This document shows positions 5,096-11,461 of a DNA stretch of 12,482 bases, one piece after another. Each line of letters opens with the position of its first letter. Position 1 is the stretch's first letter. Origin of the DNA: JAGVGK01 sp038064935 (GTDB taxonomy: Bacteria; Patescibacteriota; Minisyncoccia; Phycocordibacterales; JACOZG01). The position numbers were made by a program, and so were the translations under genes. The notes under the pieces are model-generated. The model did no database searches. It had not been told where the DNA came from and saw only the letters and a list, made by a program, of their open reading frames with translations. The DNA lies in the NCBI GenBank assembly GCA_038064935.1, contig JBBTRZ010000016.1, forward strand, positions 1-12,482. Direction: 5' to 3'.

Positions 5096-6528
5096 TAGCA
5101 AACACAAAAATTATGTCAAGTAATTTAGTGGGGGATAAATATCAATTAACCGTCGGGTTGGAGATTCACGCCGAGTTGAAGACGCGGACGAAAATGTTTT
5201 GCGATTCAGCCAATGATCCAAATGAGAAGCGACCGAATGTTAACATCTGCCCGATTTGCCTGGCGCATCCGGGGACATTGCCGACCATCAATCAAAAGGC
5301 CATCGAACATGTTCTGCGTGTTGGCCTCGCGGTCGGTGGGACGCTCGCCGACTATACCGAGTTTGACCGCAAGCATTATTTCTACCCCGACATCCCGAAG
5401 GGTTACCAGATTAGTCAGTATCAATATCCATTAGTGACTGGCGGTTCGATTCAGGGGATTAAGTTGACCCGTATTCATTTGGAAGAAGATACGGCGCGTT
5501 CAATTCACGACGATAAGGGCGGTGGCAGTCTCATTGATTTCAACCGCGCCGGCGTGCCGCTTATGGAGCTTGTCACCGAGCCGATGATTACCAGCGCCAA
5601 GCAGGCGGGGGACTTCGCTCGCGAGTGGCAACTCCTCCTTCGTTATCTTGATGTTTCGTCGGCCAATATGGAGAAGGGCGAGATGCGGGTGGAGGCCAAC
5701 ATTTCAATTCAAAGGTCAGACCTTAAGAACCCCAAAAGGTCTGACCTTGGGGGCAAGGTCGAGGTGAAAAATCTCAATTCGTTCAAGAGTGTCGAACAGG
5801 CGATTGAGTATGAATTAAAACGGCAAACCGCCCTACTCGAAGTTGGTGGAAAAGTTATTCAAGAGACGCGCGGGTGGGATGAGGTGAAGGGGGTCACTTT
5901 CTCCCAACGGCTGAAGGAGTCCTCGCATGATTACCGTTATTTCCCCGATCCGGATTTGCCGAAACTTTGGTTGAGCGAGATTCCGGAATTTCATCCGCCG
6001 GCTGGCGGATTACAATCAACCATTCCCGAATTACCGTGGGTCAAGCGCGACCGATATCGCGCCTTAGGGTTGAAACTGATCGAAGCGGAGCAATATTTAA
6101 ATAACTTTGAATTGGCTAAGTTTTTCGACGAGGCGGCAGTGGAATTGAAGGATCCAGAGTTGGTGAAAATTGCCTCGAACTTCATCGCCAACGACATCGC
6201 CGGCCGGCGGAAGGTGAATCCCGACTGGCCTCTGCCTACGCTTCAGCGCTTCACCGAAGTGGTCCGACTCTATCATTCGGGCAAACTCGCGTCGCCACAG
6301 GCGAAAAACTCAATTTTGACCGGGGTGCTTGTCGAGATGTCTACCGCCGACGCGCTCGCTGGTTTAGTCGAGAAGATTGTGAGCGATAATCCCAAGGTGG
6401 TCGCCGATTATCGCGCTGGCAAAGTTGCTTCACTGCAATTCCTCATCGGGCAGGGGATGCGGTTGTCAAAAGGGAGTGCCAACCCGACTGTTTTGGAGAA
6501 GTTGATAAAGCAAACATTACAAAGCTAG
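5092..6528 (+). CDS. gatB: Aspartyl/glutamyl-tRNA amidotransferase subunit B (GatB)
   Basis: GatB binds mischarged Glu-tRNA(Gln) or Asp-tRNA(Asn), activates the acyl group with ATP and uses ammonia delivered by GatA. At 478 residues it is full length. Motifs in order: VGLEIHAELKTRTKMFC (21-37), CPICLAHPGTLP (53-64), FDRKHYFYPDIPKGYQISQY (91-110), HLEEDTAR (129-136), DFNRAGVPLMELVTEP (149-164), EVKNLNSFKSVEQAIEYE (224-241), SHDYRYFPDPDLP (278-290). A YqeY-like C-terminal region follows, ending GQGMRLSKGSANP. Two in-frame insertions stand out: RSDL-KNPK-RSDL (208-219) and HPPAGG (301-306). The usual second Cys of the zinc site is Ser39. The ATG at 5092 overlaps the upstream stop; an ATG at 5113 also fits the family N-terminus. 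GatA and GatC are not in the window. Confidence 0.96.
   Translation: MIANTKIMSSNLVGDKYQLTVGLEIHAELKTRTKMFCDSANDPNEKRPNVNICPICLAHPGTLPTINQKAIEHVLRVGLAVGGTLADYTEFDRKHYFYPDIPKGYQISQYQYPLVTGGSIQGIKLTRIHLEEDTARSIHDDKGGGSLIDFNRAGVPLMELVTEPMITSAKQAGDFAREWQLLLRYLDVSSANMEKGEMRVEANISIQRSDLKNPKRSDLGGKVEVKNLNSFKSVEQAIEYELKRQTALLEVGGKVIQETRGWDEVKGVTFSQRLKESSHDYRYFPDPDLPKLWLSEIPEFHPPAGGLQSTIPELPWVKRDRYRALGLKLIEAEQYLNNFELAKFFDEAAVELKDPELVKIASNFIANDIAGRRKVNPDWPLPTLQRFTEVVRLYHSGKLASPQAKNSILTGVLVEMSTADALAGLVEKIVSDNPKVVADYRAGKVASLQFLIGQGMRLSKGSANPTVLEKLIKQTLQS
5712..5748. repeat. Pair of 13-bp inverted palindromic units inside gatB
   Basis: AAGGTCAGACCTT (5712-5724) and its exact reverse complement AAGGTCTGACCTT (5736-5748) are separated by 11 bases. 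Each is itself palindromic around its central base. Both are translated as RSDL within an insertion of about five residues relative to typical GatB. Confidence 0.85.
5993..6010. repeat. Palindromic element inside gatB translated as PPAGG
   Basis: ATCCGCC-GGCT-GGCGGAT has 7-bp perfect arms and a 4-base centre. It shares its TCCGCC and GGCGGA arms and its PPAGG reading with 1035-1050. It lies in a variable loop just before the conserved IPELP segment. Confidence 0.75.
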
Positions 6529-6548
6529 ATGACTTTTCCACTTTTTAA

Positions 6549-6576
6549 TAGACATAGTTTTTAGTCAATGTATAAT
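6549..6576 (+). promoter_or_regulatory. Sigma-70-type promoter upstream of a structured RNA
   Basis: TAGACA (6549-6554), 16-bp spacer and a perfect TATAAT (6571-6576). The predicted transcription start is near 6583, 54 bases after the gatB stop. No coding region follows before the terminator at 6697-6737. Confidence 0.7.
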
Positions 6577-6582
6577 AACGGT

Positions 6583-6737
6583 TGGTTTCCCATCGTCGTT
6601 TTAGAACGACTTTGATGGAGAAAGGATGAGTCCATGATCTTTCGAAGACGAGACGGTCCCTAATGATTTAGGGTGATGCAGGTGATGCGTCAGTGTGGGG
6701 ATGGTTCCTAGAGAAAGGAATCATCCCTATTTTTTTG
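6583..6737 (+). ncRNA. Candidate structured small RNA or cis-regulatory leader upstream of gap
   Basis: The span has its own promoter and terminator and no credible reading frame. A first hairpin pairs CCATC-GTCGTT (6590-6600) with AACGAC-GATGG (6605-6610 and 6614-6618) around loop TTAG with a TTT bulge. A small TCTT/AAGA hairpin (6638-6648) follows, then CCCTAA/TTAGGG (6658-6673, loop TGAT), then two tandem GGTGATGC units (6672-6679, 6681-6688), then the terminator stem. GACG (6647-6650) could pair with CGTC (6688-6691) to enclose the middle hairpin. It does not match 6S, tmRNA, RNase P, SRP RNA or the common riboswitch cores that I know. It may be a stand-alone small RNA or a transcription attenuator for gap. 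Confidence 0.62.
6697..6737 (+). terminator. Strong Rho-independent terminator ending the RNA
   Basis: GGGATGGTTCCT (6698-6709) pairs with AGGAATCATCCC (6716-6727) over 12 bp with one G-T wobble, loop AGAGAA, followed by TAT and a run of T residues to 6736. Confidence 0.92.
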
Positions 6738-6763
6738 TTTGCTTTTTAAATTCTTGGTATGAT
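6735..6763 (+). promoter_or_regulatory. Promoter of gap with extended -10, predicting a leaderless mRNA
   Basis: TTGTTT (6735-6740), 17-bp spacer, and TATGAT (6758-6763) preceded by TG at 6755-6756. The predicted +1 is at 6770 or 6771, on the ATG at 6771. The -35 overlaps the end of the upstream terminator T-run. An ATG at 6759 lies inside the -10 box and so should not be used. Confidence 0.65.
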
Positions 6764-6770
6764 TAAGTAT

Positions 6771-7796
6771 ATGAGAAAAATACGCGTGGGGATTAATGGG
6801 TTGGGGCGGATTGGGCGGGCGTTTTTGAAACTTGCCGTCGAAAAGCCGGAACTCGAAGTGGTGGCGGTCAATGACTTGGGTGACTTGGAGAATCTCGCTT
6901 ATCTGCTTCGTTACGACAGCGTCTACGGCCGTTACGATCATCCAGTGACGGTGAAGGATAAGATGTTGGTGATGGATGGCCACGAAGTGCGGGTGTGTCA
7001 GGAGAAGGAACCGCAACACTTGCCGTGGGGAGAATTGCAAATTGATGTTGTTGTCGAAGCCACTGGTTTTTTCACTAGTTTTGATAAAGCTAAATTGCAT
7101 CTTGACGCTGGCGCGCGCAAGGTGGTGGTCTCGGCGCCGATGAAGGGCGAGCCGGTGCCGGGGATTGTCGGGGCGACCGTTCTGATGGGCATTAACGATG
7201 TCGCGCTCGATACTTGCCAAATTTCTTCCAACGCTTCTTGCACCACGAACTCGGTAAGTCCGATTATCCAAATTCTTCTTGAGACTATTGGAATTGAGAA
7301 AGCGATTTTGAACACTGTGCATGGTTATACCGCGACGCAGAAACTGGTGGATGCGCCGGATGCGAAGGACTTCCGCCGCGGCCGAGCCGCGGCGATCAAT
7401 ATCGTCCCCTCCACCACCGGCGCCGCCGAAGCGGTAACACAAGCGATCCCGTCGCTCGCGGGGAAGTTTGACGGGATCGCCTTGCGTGTTCCGGTTCTAA
7501 CTGGTTCGATTGCCGACATTACTTTCATCGCGAAACGCTCGACGAGCGTGGAGGAGGTGAATAAAATTCTGACCAACGCTTCACTTACCCCCCGCTGGCG
7601 CGATATCTTCACGGTGACCACCGAACCCTTTGTCTCTTCCGACATTGTCGGTAGTCGCCATGCTTCCATCGCCGATCTCGGTTTGACTAAAGTCGTTGGC
7701 GGCAACTTGGTCAAAGTCGTGGCCTGGTACGACAACGAAATGGGGTACACCCACACCTTGATCCAACATGTGATCAAGACGGGGCAATTAATTTAG
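6771..7796 (+). CDS. gap: Glyceraldehyde-3-phosphate dehydrogenase
   Basis: The enzyme oxidises and phosphorylates glyceraldehyde 3-phosphate with NAD in the cytoplasm. From the ATG at 6771 it has 341 residues, the normal length. Motifs: the Rossmann start GINGLGRIGRAF (7-18), VAVNDLGDLENLAYLLRYDS (31-50) with an acidic residue typical of NAD preference, SNASCTTN with catalytic Cys157, HGYTATQKLVDAP with His184, PSTTGAAEAV (213-222), RVPVLTGSIADIT (239-251) and WYDNEMGY (319-326). The usual Cys two residues after TTN is Val here, which is not catalytic. The start is chosen because it fits the family N-terminus and the extended -10 box. It is the first gene of a tightly packed run that continues to the pentose phosphate genes, with eight bases to the next gene and no terminator in between. 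Confidence 0.96.
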   Translation: MRKIRVGINGLGRIGRAFLKLAVEKPELEVVAVNDLGDLENLAYLLRYDSVYGRYDHPVTVKDKMLVMDGHEVRVCQEKEPQHLPWGELQIDVVVEATGFFTSFDKAKLHLDAGARKVVVSAPMKGEPVPGIVGATVLMGINDVALDTCQISSNASCTTNSVSPIIQILLETIGIEKAILNTVHGYTATQKLVDAPDAKDFRRGRAAAINIVPSTTGAAEAVTQAIPSLAGKFDGIALRVPVLTGSIADITFIAKRSTSVEEVNKILTNASLTPRWRDIFTVTTEPFVSSDIVGSRHASIADLGLTKVVGGNLVKVVAWYDNEMGYTHTLIQHVIKTGQLI

Positions 7797-7804
7797 ATAT
7801 TTGT

Positions 7805-8959
7805 ATGAATAAAATTTGGCCGATCATTTTACTCATTTCACTGGTTTTGATAATCATTTTAGCCGTTGTTGTTTACAATATATTTTATATGGCAAAAAAT
7901 AATATTCAATCGGAAATTATCAGGTATCGTCAATTTTCATGCTTAACTTTGCCGGGTTTTACTTTTAAATATCCGGTTTTTAGAAATCTTGAAAATGTCA
8001 AAACGGAATCAAAAGACAACGATAACTGTGAGTTACGGATAGGTTCAGCCGATAATGATACGGTAATCGTCATTCGAATTTATCGCACCGTACTTTCCAA
8101 TATGCGTTCTGTTGATTATCAGAAAACTTTTACCACCACAAATAAAGCCGGTGTACTTTACAGATTGGAAGGTCGAACTGAAACATCCGTATGGCCGAAG
8201 ATAGAATTTTTTACCGACGGCACTAATCCTAATGCGCCTTCGGGAATAATAGTTGAAGTAAATTTACCCCAAGCTGGTCAGGTTGAAAGTTTCAATGAAA
8301 ATGAATTTTTTGAATCAATTATTAGCACTTTTACTTTTTACAATAAAAATAATATGAATTCTGACGAAATGGTCATTATAGAAAGCGGCCGTCCCCACAC
8401 TTACCGCAGTGCTACCGGCGGAGGAGTGGTGGTGATTGACAATGATAAGTTCTACCGACTTACGGGAACGCGACATGCAATGGAGGAGTGGTTTAATAAA
8501 GTTTCTACAGCTGAGAAAACAGCTCGTACTATGCCGCTAGTGAAAGTTGTTGGTACGGTAGTCAGTCAGGAAAACGCAATTATAACTATCACTCCAGCCC
8601 CTAATCAATTAACTCCAGATTCGTGGGCAAATCTAACTGTTGATTTGTTTGTTATTGATGTGACAGAAATTCAATTCATCGAATCGCCGGGGAGTGTAAA
8701 TCACAATGAGACTGTAACCTATAGGATTAATGGTGAGGCAGTTGCCAAAGCTGATTTCGAATTATATAAATCTAAATTATCAATAGAGCCTAATTTTGCC
8801 ACTGAAGGAACTTTGGCTAATGGTTATATTCATATTTATAGAGCAAAGTCACTAAGAGATGGAAATTTTTACGAATATACGGAACAATATACTGAAAACG
8901 GTGCCGATAAAAAAAGAGAATATGGTATAAGTCAGACCGCAGAAGTAATTCAGTATTAA
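7805..8959 (+). CDS. Membrane-anchored protein of unknown function with PsbP-like region
   Basis: This protein has 384 residues. One N-terminal transmembrane helix (about 6-28) would hold the rest outside the cytoplasm. Residues about 47-178 start LPGFTFKYPVF and end FFESIISTFTF, the opening and closing pattern of PsbP/DUF1795-like alpha-beta domains; this is a pattern judgement. A second region (about 195-384) contains YRSATGGGVVVIDNDKFYRL and a beta-rich end that I cannot assign. Base composition drops sharply to AT-rich compared with gap, and AT-rich codons prevail. It begins eight bases after gap without a ribosome site. A cell-surface role is likely but no function can be named. Confidence 0.8.
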   Translation: MNKIWPIILLISLVLIIILAVVVYNIFYMAKNNIQSEIIRYRQFSCLTLPGFTFKYPVFRNLENVKTESKDNDNCELRIGSADNDTVIVIRIYRTVLSNMRSVDYQKTFTTTNKAGVLYRLEGRTETSVWPKIEFFTDGTNPNAPSGIIVEVNLPQAGQVESFNENEFFESIISTFTFYNKNNMNSDEMVIIESGRPHTYRSATGGGVVVIDNDKFYRLTGTRHAMEEWFNKVSTAEKTARTMPLVKVVGTVVSQENAIITITPAPNQLTPDSWANLTVDLFVIDVTEIQFIESPGSVNHNETVTYRINGEAVAKADFELYKSKLSIEPNFATEGTLANGYIHIYRAKSLRDGNFYEYTEQYTENGADKKREYGISQTAEVIQY

Positions 8960-9001
8960 TACTAAAGTTACCGACACTTTAAAAATTATGAACTGCTCTT
9001 T

Positions 9002-9709
9002 ATGTTAAGGGAACCAAATAATAAATTTTACCTTATCCTCGGCATTATTATTGTAGTTTTGGTTGTAGCATTAACGATAGTCAGTACGAAATTATTGAGA
9101 TTAAAGGATGATAATGCTCCTATTACCGAGACGACAAATTCATTGCCTGCCACATGGGAGACCGTAATTTATCCTCCCACTAGATTCACTTTAAATATGC
9201 CTCGGCATTATACCGAGTTATATCAGGGAGTGGCTGATAAGATAGGCGGCGAAGTAATTTATTCGCGCGCTTTTGATGGTAATGTAAATTATGTTGTAAG
9301 TATTGATGAGATTAAATTTGATCAAAAATTTGCCGGTACAAGGACATTTCCGGCTTTTTATCACGACCACCTTCAACAATATTTAAATGAATCTATTAAG
9401 AACCATAACAACCTTGATCGTTATCGTTTCAATCCAAAATTAATTTTCTCAACAACTGGGACTTGGCAAAATGCGGCTTTTTTAGAATACACTTATTTAA
9501 CGGATGTTCGGGAAGAAGACGATACGGCTGATGCCAACACTATTGTTCACAGCAAGGGCCGGCTAGTTTTAGACGATGAGGTTGGAAGTGACCGGAGAAA
9601 CTTGTTGTATATTCTCCAGATGAATTATAAAAACGGTCATTATAGTGAAGAAAATTATCAACGGTTCATCAATTCTTTTTCGTTATTGCCACATGTAAAT
9701 TTAAAATGA
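9002..9709 (+). CDS. Membrane-anchored PsbP-like protein of unknown function
   Basis: This protein has 235 residues: a short cytoplasmic start, one transmembrane helix (about 10-29), then an exported domain from about 50 to 231. The domain opens WETVIYPPTRFTLNMPRHY and closes NLLYILQMNYKNGHYSEEN followed by YQRFINSFSLL, resembling PsbP/DcrB-type domains that typically start with FxLxxP and end with a helix and a SFxL strand. Its design parallels that of the gene before it, suggesting distant paralogy. The gap before it (8960-9001) holds only a weak TAAAGT/ACTTTA hairpin. The stop overlaps the next ATG by four bases, so the two are probably coupled. AT-rich like its neighbours. Function unknown. 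Confidence 0.82.
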   Translation: MLREPNNKFYLILGIIIVVLVVALTIVSTKLLRLKDDNAPITETTNSLPATWETVIYPPTRFTLNMPRHYTELYQGVADKIGGEVIYSRAFDGNVNYVVSIDEIKFDQKFAGTRTFPAFYHDHLQQYLNESIKNHNNLDRYRFNPKLIFSTTGTWQNAAFLEYTYLTDVREEDDTADANTIVHSKGRLVLDDEVGSDRRNLLYILQMNYKNGHYSEENYQRFINSFSLLPHVNLK

Positions 9710-10242
9710 AAAAATTAATTATTACGATGGTTGTTTTAATGGTAATTATCGCGATTTTCTATATTGTTAATCTAAAATCAGCTATGAAAAATTTATCACT
9801 CGATGTAAAAGCTACTTGTGAAAATGGTGTTGAAGACGGAGAGGGGAACAAGATGTGTGTTTTTGAAGGCAAGGATATTTTTTTGGATATTAAAATTACT
9901 AACAATGATCGAGCGGTCGTCGGCTTCCCGTTAGAGTATTTGCAAAAGACCGGTCCGATTATCAAGCTGACCAATTTCAACACCGGAGCAGAAACCTATG
10001 TTCCGATAAATTTGGCCGACCGGGCTTTGGCAGATAAGTTTACACCGATTCAGCCCGGTAATCTCGTGTCTATTAAATGGATGATTAGTTCTTCTGACCT
10101 AGGACGAATTGACTCGCATCTTACTGCTGAAATTATTGTGAAAACCATCATTCAAACTGGTGGTAACGAAGTCGAGTTTATGGGTATGGACCGAATGATA
10201 ATTGCCGGAAACCGTGGGCCGAGAACGGACAAGGAGCAGTGA
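9706..10242 (+). CDS. Small membrane-anchored protein with beta-rich ectodomain, unknown function
   Basis: This 178-residue protein starts at an ATG overlapping the previous stop (ATGA). It has an N-terminal transmembrane helix (about 3-23), Cys38 and Cys51 that could form a disulfide, and a region from about 56 to 165 with FLDIKITNNDRAVVGFP, a pattern common in immunoglobulin-like extracellular sandwich domains, followed by alternating beta-strands. The C-terminus is polar. Towards its 3' end the base composition returns to that of the metabolic genes. It ends eight bases before the rpiB ATG. It is third in a row of anchored exported proteins and may act with them. No family is recognised. 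Confidence 0.78.
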   Translation: MKKLIITMVVLMVIIAIFYIVNLKSAMKNLSLDVKATCENGVEDGEGNKMCVFEGKDIFLDIKITNNDRAVVGFPLEYLQKTGPIIKLTNFNTGAETYVPINLADRALADKFTPIQPGNLVSIKWMISSSDLGRIDSHLTAEIIVKTIIQTGGNEVEFMGMDRMIIAGNRGPRTDKEQ

Positions 10243-10250
10243 AAATTTAT

Positions 10251-10748
10251 ATGAAAATCTTTCTTGGTGCGGATCATGCGGGGTTTGAGCTGAAGGAGAT
10301 ATTGAAGAAATATCTGCGGGACGAGTTGGGTATAGAGGTGTCCGATGAGGGGGCATTCGCACTCAATCCAGACGACGATTATCCCGACTTTGTGCGGATT
10401 GTGGCCCAGCGCGTGGCCGGCGACCCAACGGGAAGTCGCGGTATTATACTGGGTGGTTCGGGTCAAGGCGAAGCAATCGTGGCTAATCGTTTTAAGAATG
10501 TTCGCGCGGTGGTTTATTATGGTTTACCTAGAGTTGAGCCGAGAGACGATGGAAGTTTGGATATAATTAAATTATCGCGCGAACATAACGATGCCAACAT
10601 TCTCTCTCTCGGCGCGCGTTTCATCACTCCCGAAGAGGCCAAGGGAGCGGTTAAACTTTGGCTCGAGACCAGAGCGAGTGATGAGCCGCGGCACGCTCGA
10701 CGGATTAAAAAAATTGATAATCCCGATCGCCCCGATCATCAATTCTAA
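10251..10748 (+). CDS. rpiB: Ribose-5-phosphate isomerase B
   Basis: RpiB interconverts ribose 5-phosphate and ribulose 5-phosphate in the non-oxidative pentose phosphate branch. At 165 residues it is normal to slightly long for the family. Motifs: IFLGADHAGFELK (3-15) with Asp8 and His9, DDDYPDFV (41-48), GIILGGSGQGEAIVANR (64-80), SREHNDANILSLGARF (109-124), and RHARRIKKI (147-155). The Escherichia-type catalytic Cys is replaced by Gly, and Glu74 follows at the position used as base in the mycobacterial type, so I expect an active Glu-type enzyme. The ATG fits the family N-terminus; an in-frame GTG at 10239 overlapping the upstream stop is the alternative. AAGGAG at 10231-10236 is somewhat far from the ATG. 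rpe follows after 16 bases. Confidence 0.95.
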   Translation: MKIFLGADHAGFELKEILKKYLRDELGIEVSDEGAFALNPDDDYPDFVRIVAQRVAGDPTGSRGIILGGSGQGEAIVANRFKNVRAVVYYGLPRVEPRDDGSLDIIKLSREHNDANILSLGARFITPEEAKGAVKLWLETRASDEPRHARRIKKIDNPDRPDHQF

Positions 10749-10764
10749 AAATCTTTCAATCTTC

Positions 10765-11445
10765 ATGTCTCGAGAATTAACGAAGCAAATTATTCCGGCA
10801 GTGCTCGGTGAAACTTACACCGAGATTGAGCGACAGCTGAAAATTTTAGACGGTCACACCGACTGGATGCATCTCGATATTACGGACGGCCACTTCACAC
10901 CGATCGCCAGTTGGCCGCTAAATTCATCGGGCAGTGGAGCACTAGAGAATCTAAAATTTCTCGACGGCAAAACTAAGATTGAAGTGCATCTCATGGTCGA
11001 AGCGCCAGAGACGATGCTTAGTGATTGGCTGGAAGTGGCTGATCGAATTATTATTCACTACGAAGCGACGGATCAGCTCGTTGAGATCATTGACTCCTTT
11101 TCTTCATCACGGATCAAGCTTGGCCTCGCTCTACTTCTGCCGACGCCGATCGAAAAACTCGCGCCATATCTGCCTAAAATTAATTTTATCCAACTTATGT
11201 CCATCGCCGAAATCGGAAGGCAAGGTCATCCCTTTGATGCGCGCGTGTTGGAAAAAATTAAACACTTACGCCATCTTTCGCCCGATGTTATAATCCAAAT
11301 TGATGGCGGCGTGAATCTCGAGACGGCTAAAGTGGCGATTGAAGCCGGCGCGGATAATCTTGTTGTCGGCTCGACTATTTGGCAATCGCCTGATCCTGTC
11401 GTTGCTCTCAAATCCTTCCAATCCCTCCTAGAAGCTAACCCCTAG
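10765..11445 (+). CDS. rpe: Ribulose-phosphate 3-epimerase
   Basis: Rpe interconverts ribulose 5-phosphate and xylulose 5-phosphate. From the ATG at 10765 it has 226 residues, the usual length. A 58-residue upstream in-frame extension is out-of-frame rpiB sequence and is discarded. It is a TIM barrel with IIPAVLGE (9-16), WMHLDITDGHFTP (34-46) with metal and catalytic residues His36, Asp38 and Asp41, EVHLMVEAPE (73-82) with His75, HYEA (98-101), IQIDGGVNLETA (177-188) with Asp180, and AGADNLVVGSTIW (194-206) as a phosphate site. The metal ligands are intact. The normally strict loop after LMS (NPGFGGQ) is instead AEIGRQG, a divergence that may alter phosphate contacts. It sits between rpiB and tkt with 16-base gaps on each side and almost certainly shares their transcript. 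Confidence 0.94.
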   Translation: MSRELTKQIIPAVLGETYTEIERQLKILDGHTDWMHLDITDGHFTPIASWPLNSSGSGALENLKFLDGKTKIEVHLMVEAPETMLSDWLEVADRIIIHYEATDQLVEIIDSFSSSRIKLGLALLLPTPIEKLAPYLPKINFIQLMSIAEIGRQGHPFDARVLEKIKHLRHLSPDVIIQIDGGVNLETAKVAIEAGADNLVVGSTIWQSPDPVVALKSFQSLLEANP

Positions 11446-11452
11446 AAGCTAA
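11427..11452 (+). repeat. Tandem 12-bp repeat at the end of rpe
   Basis: CCTAGAAGCTAA occurs at 11427-11438 and again at 11441-11452, followed by AAGCT. The first copy encodes the last residues of Rpe, and the second contains its stop codon. It fills the gap before tkt, leaving no ribosome site. Confidence 0.7.
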
Positions 11453-11461
11453 AAGCTATTT

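Noticed and set aside
6611..6660. Hammerhead-ribozyme-like GATGAGTCC
   Set aside because: The CUGAUGA core, the matching stem II and the GAAA segment are not all present, so the resemblance is superficial.
6583..6737. 6S RNA interpretation of the structured RNA
   Set aside because: The ends do not pair to form the long closing stem, and there is no central open bubble; instead there are separate local hairpins.
6708..7442. Long minus-strand reading frame across gap
   Set aside because: It lies opposite a clear gap gene and across a terminator; its composition is Arg/His-rich antisense with no family motif.
8961..8985. TAAAGT/ACTTTA hairpin as a terminator
   Set aside because: It has a 6-bp AT-rich stem and no real T-run; too weak to split the transcript.
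10440..10490. rpiB as an inactive gene because the catalytic Cys is missing
   Set aside because: The Glu-containing GGSGxGE motif is a known active variant, and the other catalytic residues are intact.
10591..10764. N-terminal extension of Rpe overlapping rpiB
   Set aside because: It is out-of-frame rpiB sequence. The family N-terminus begins at the ATG at 10765.
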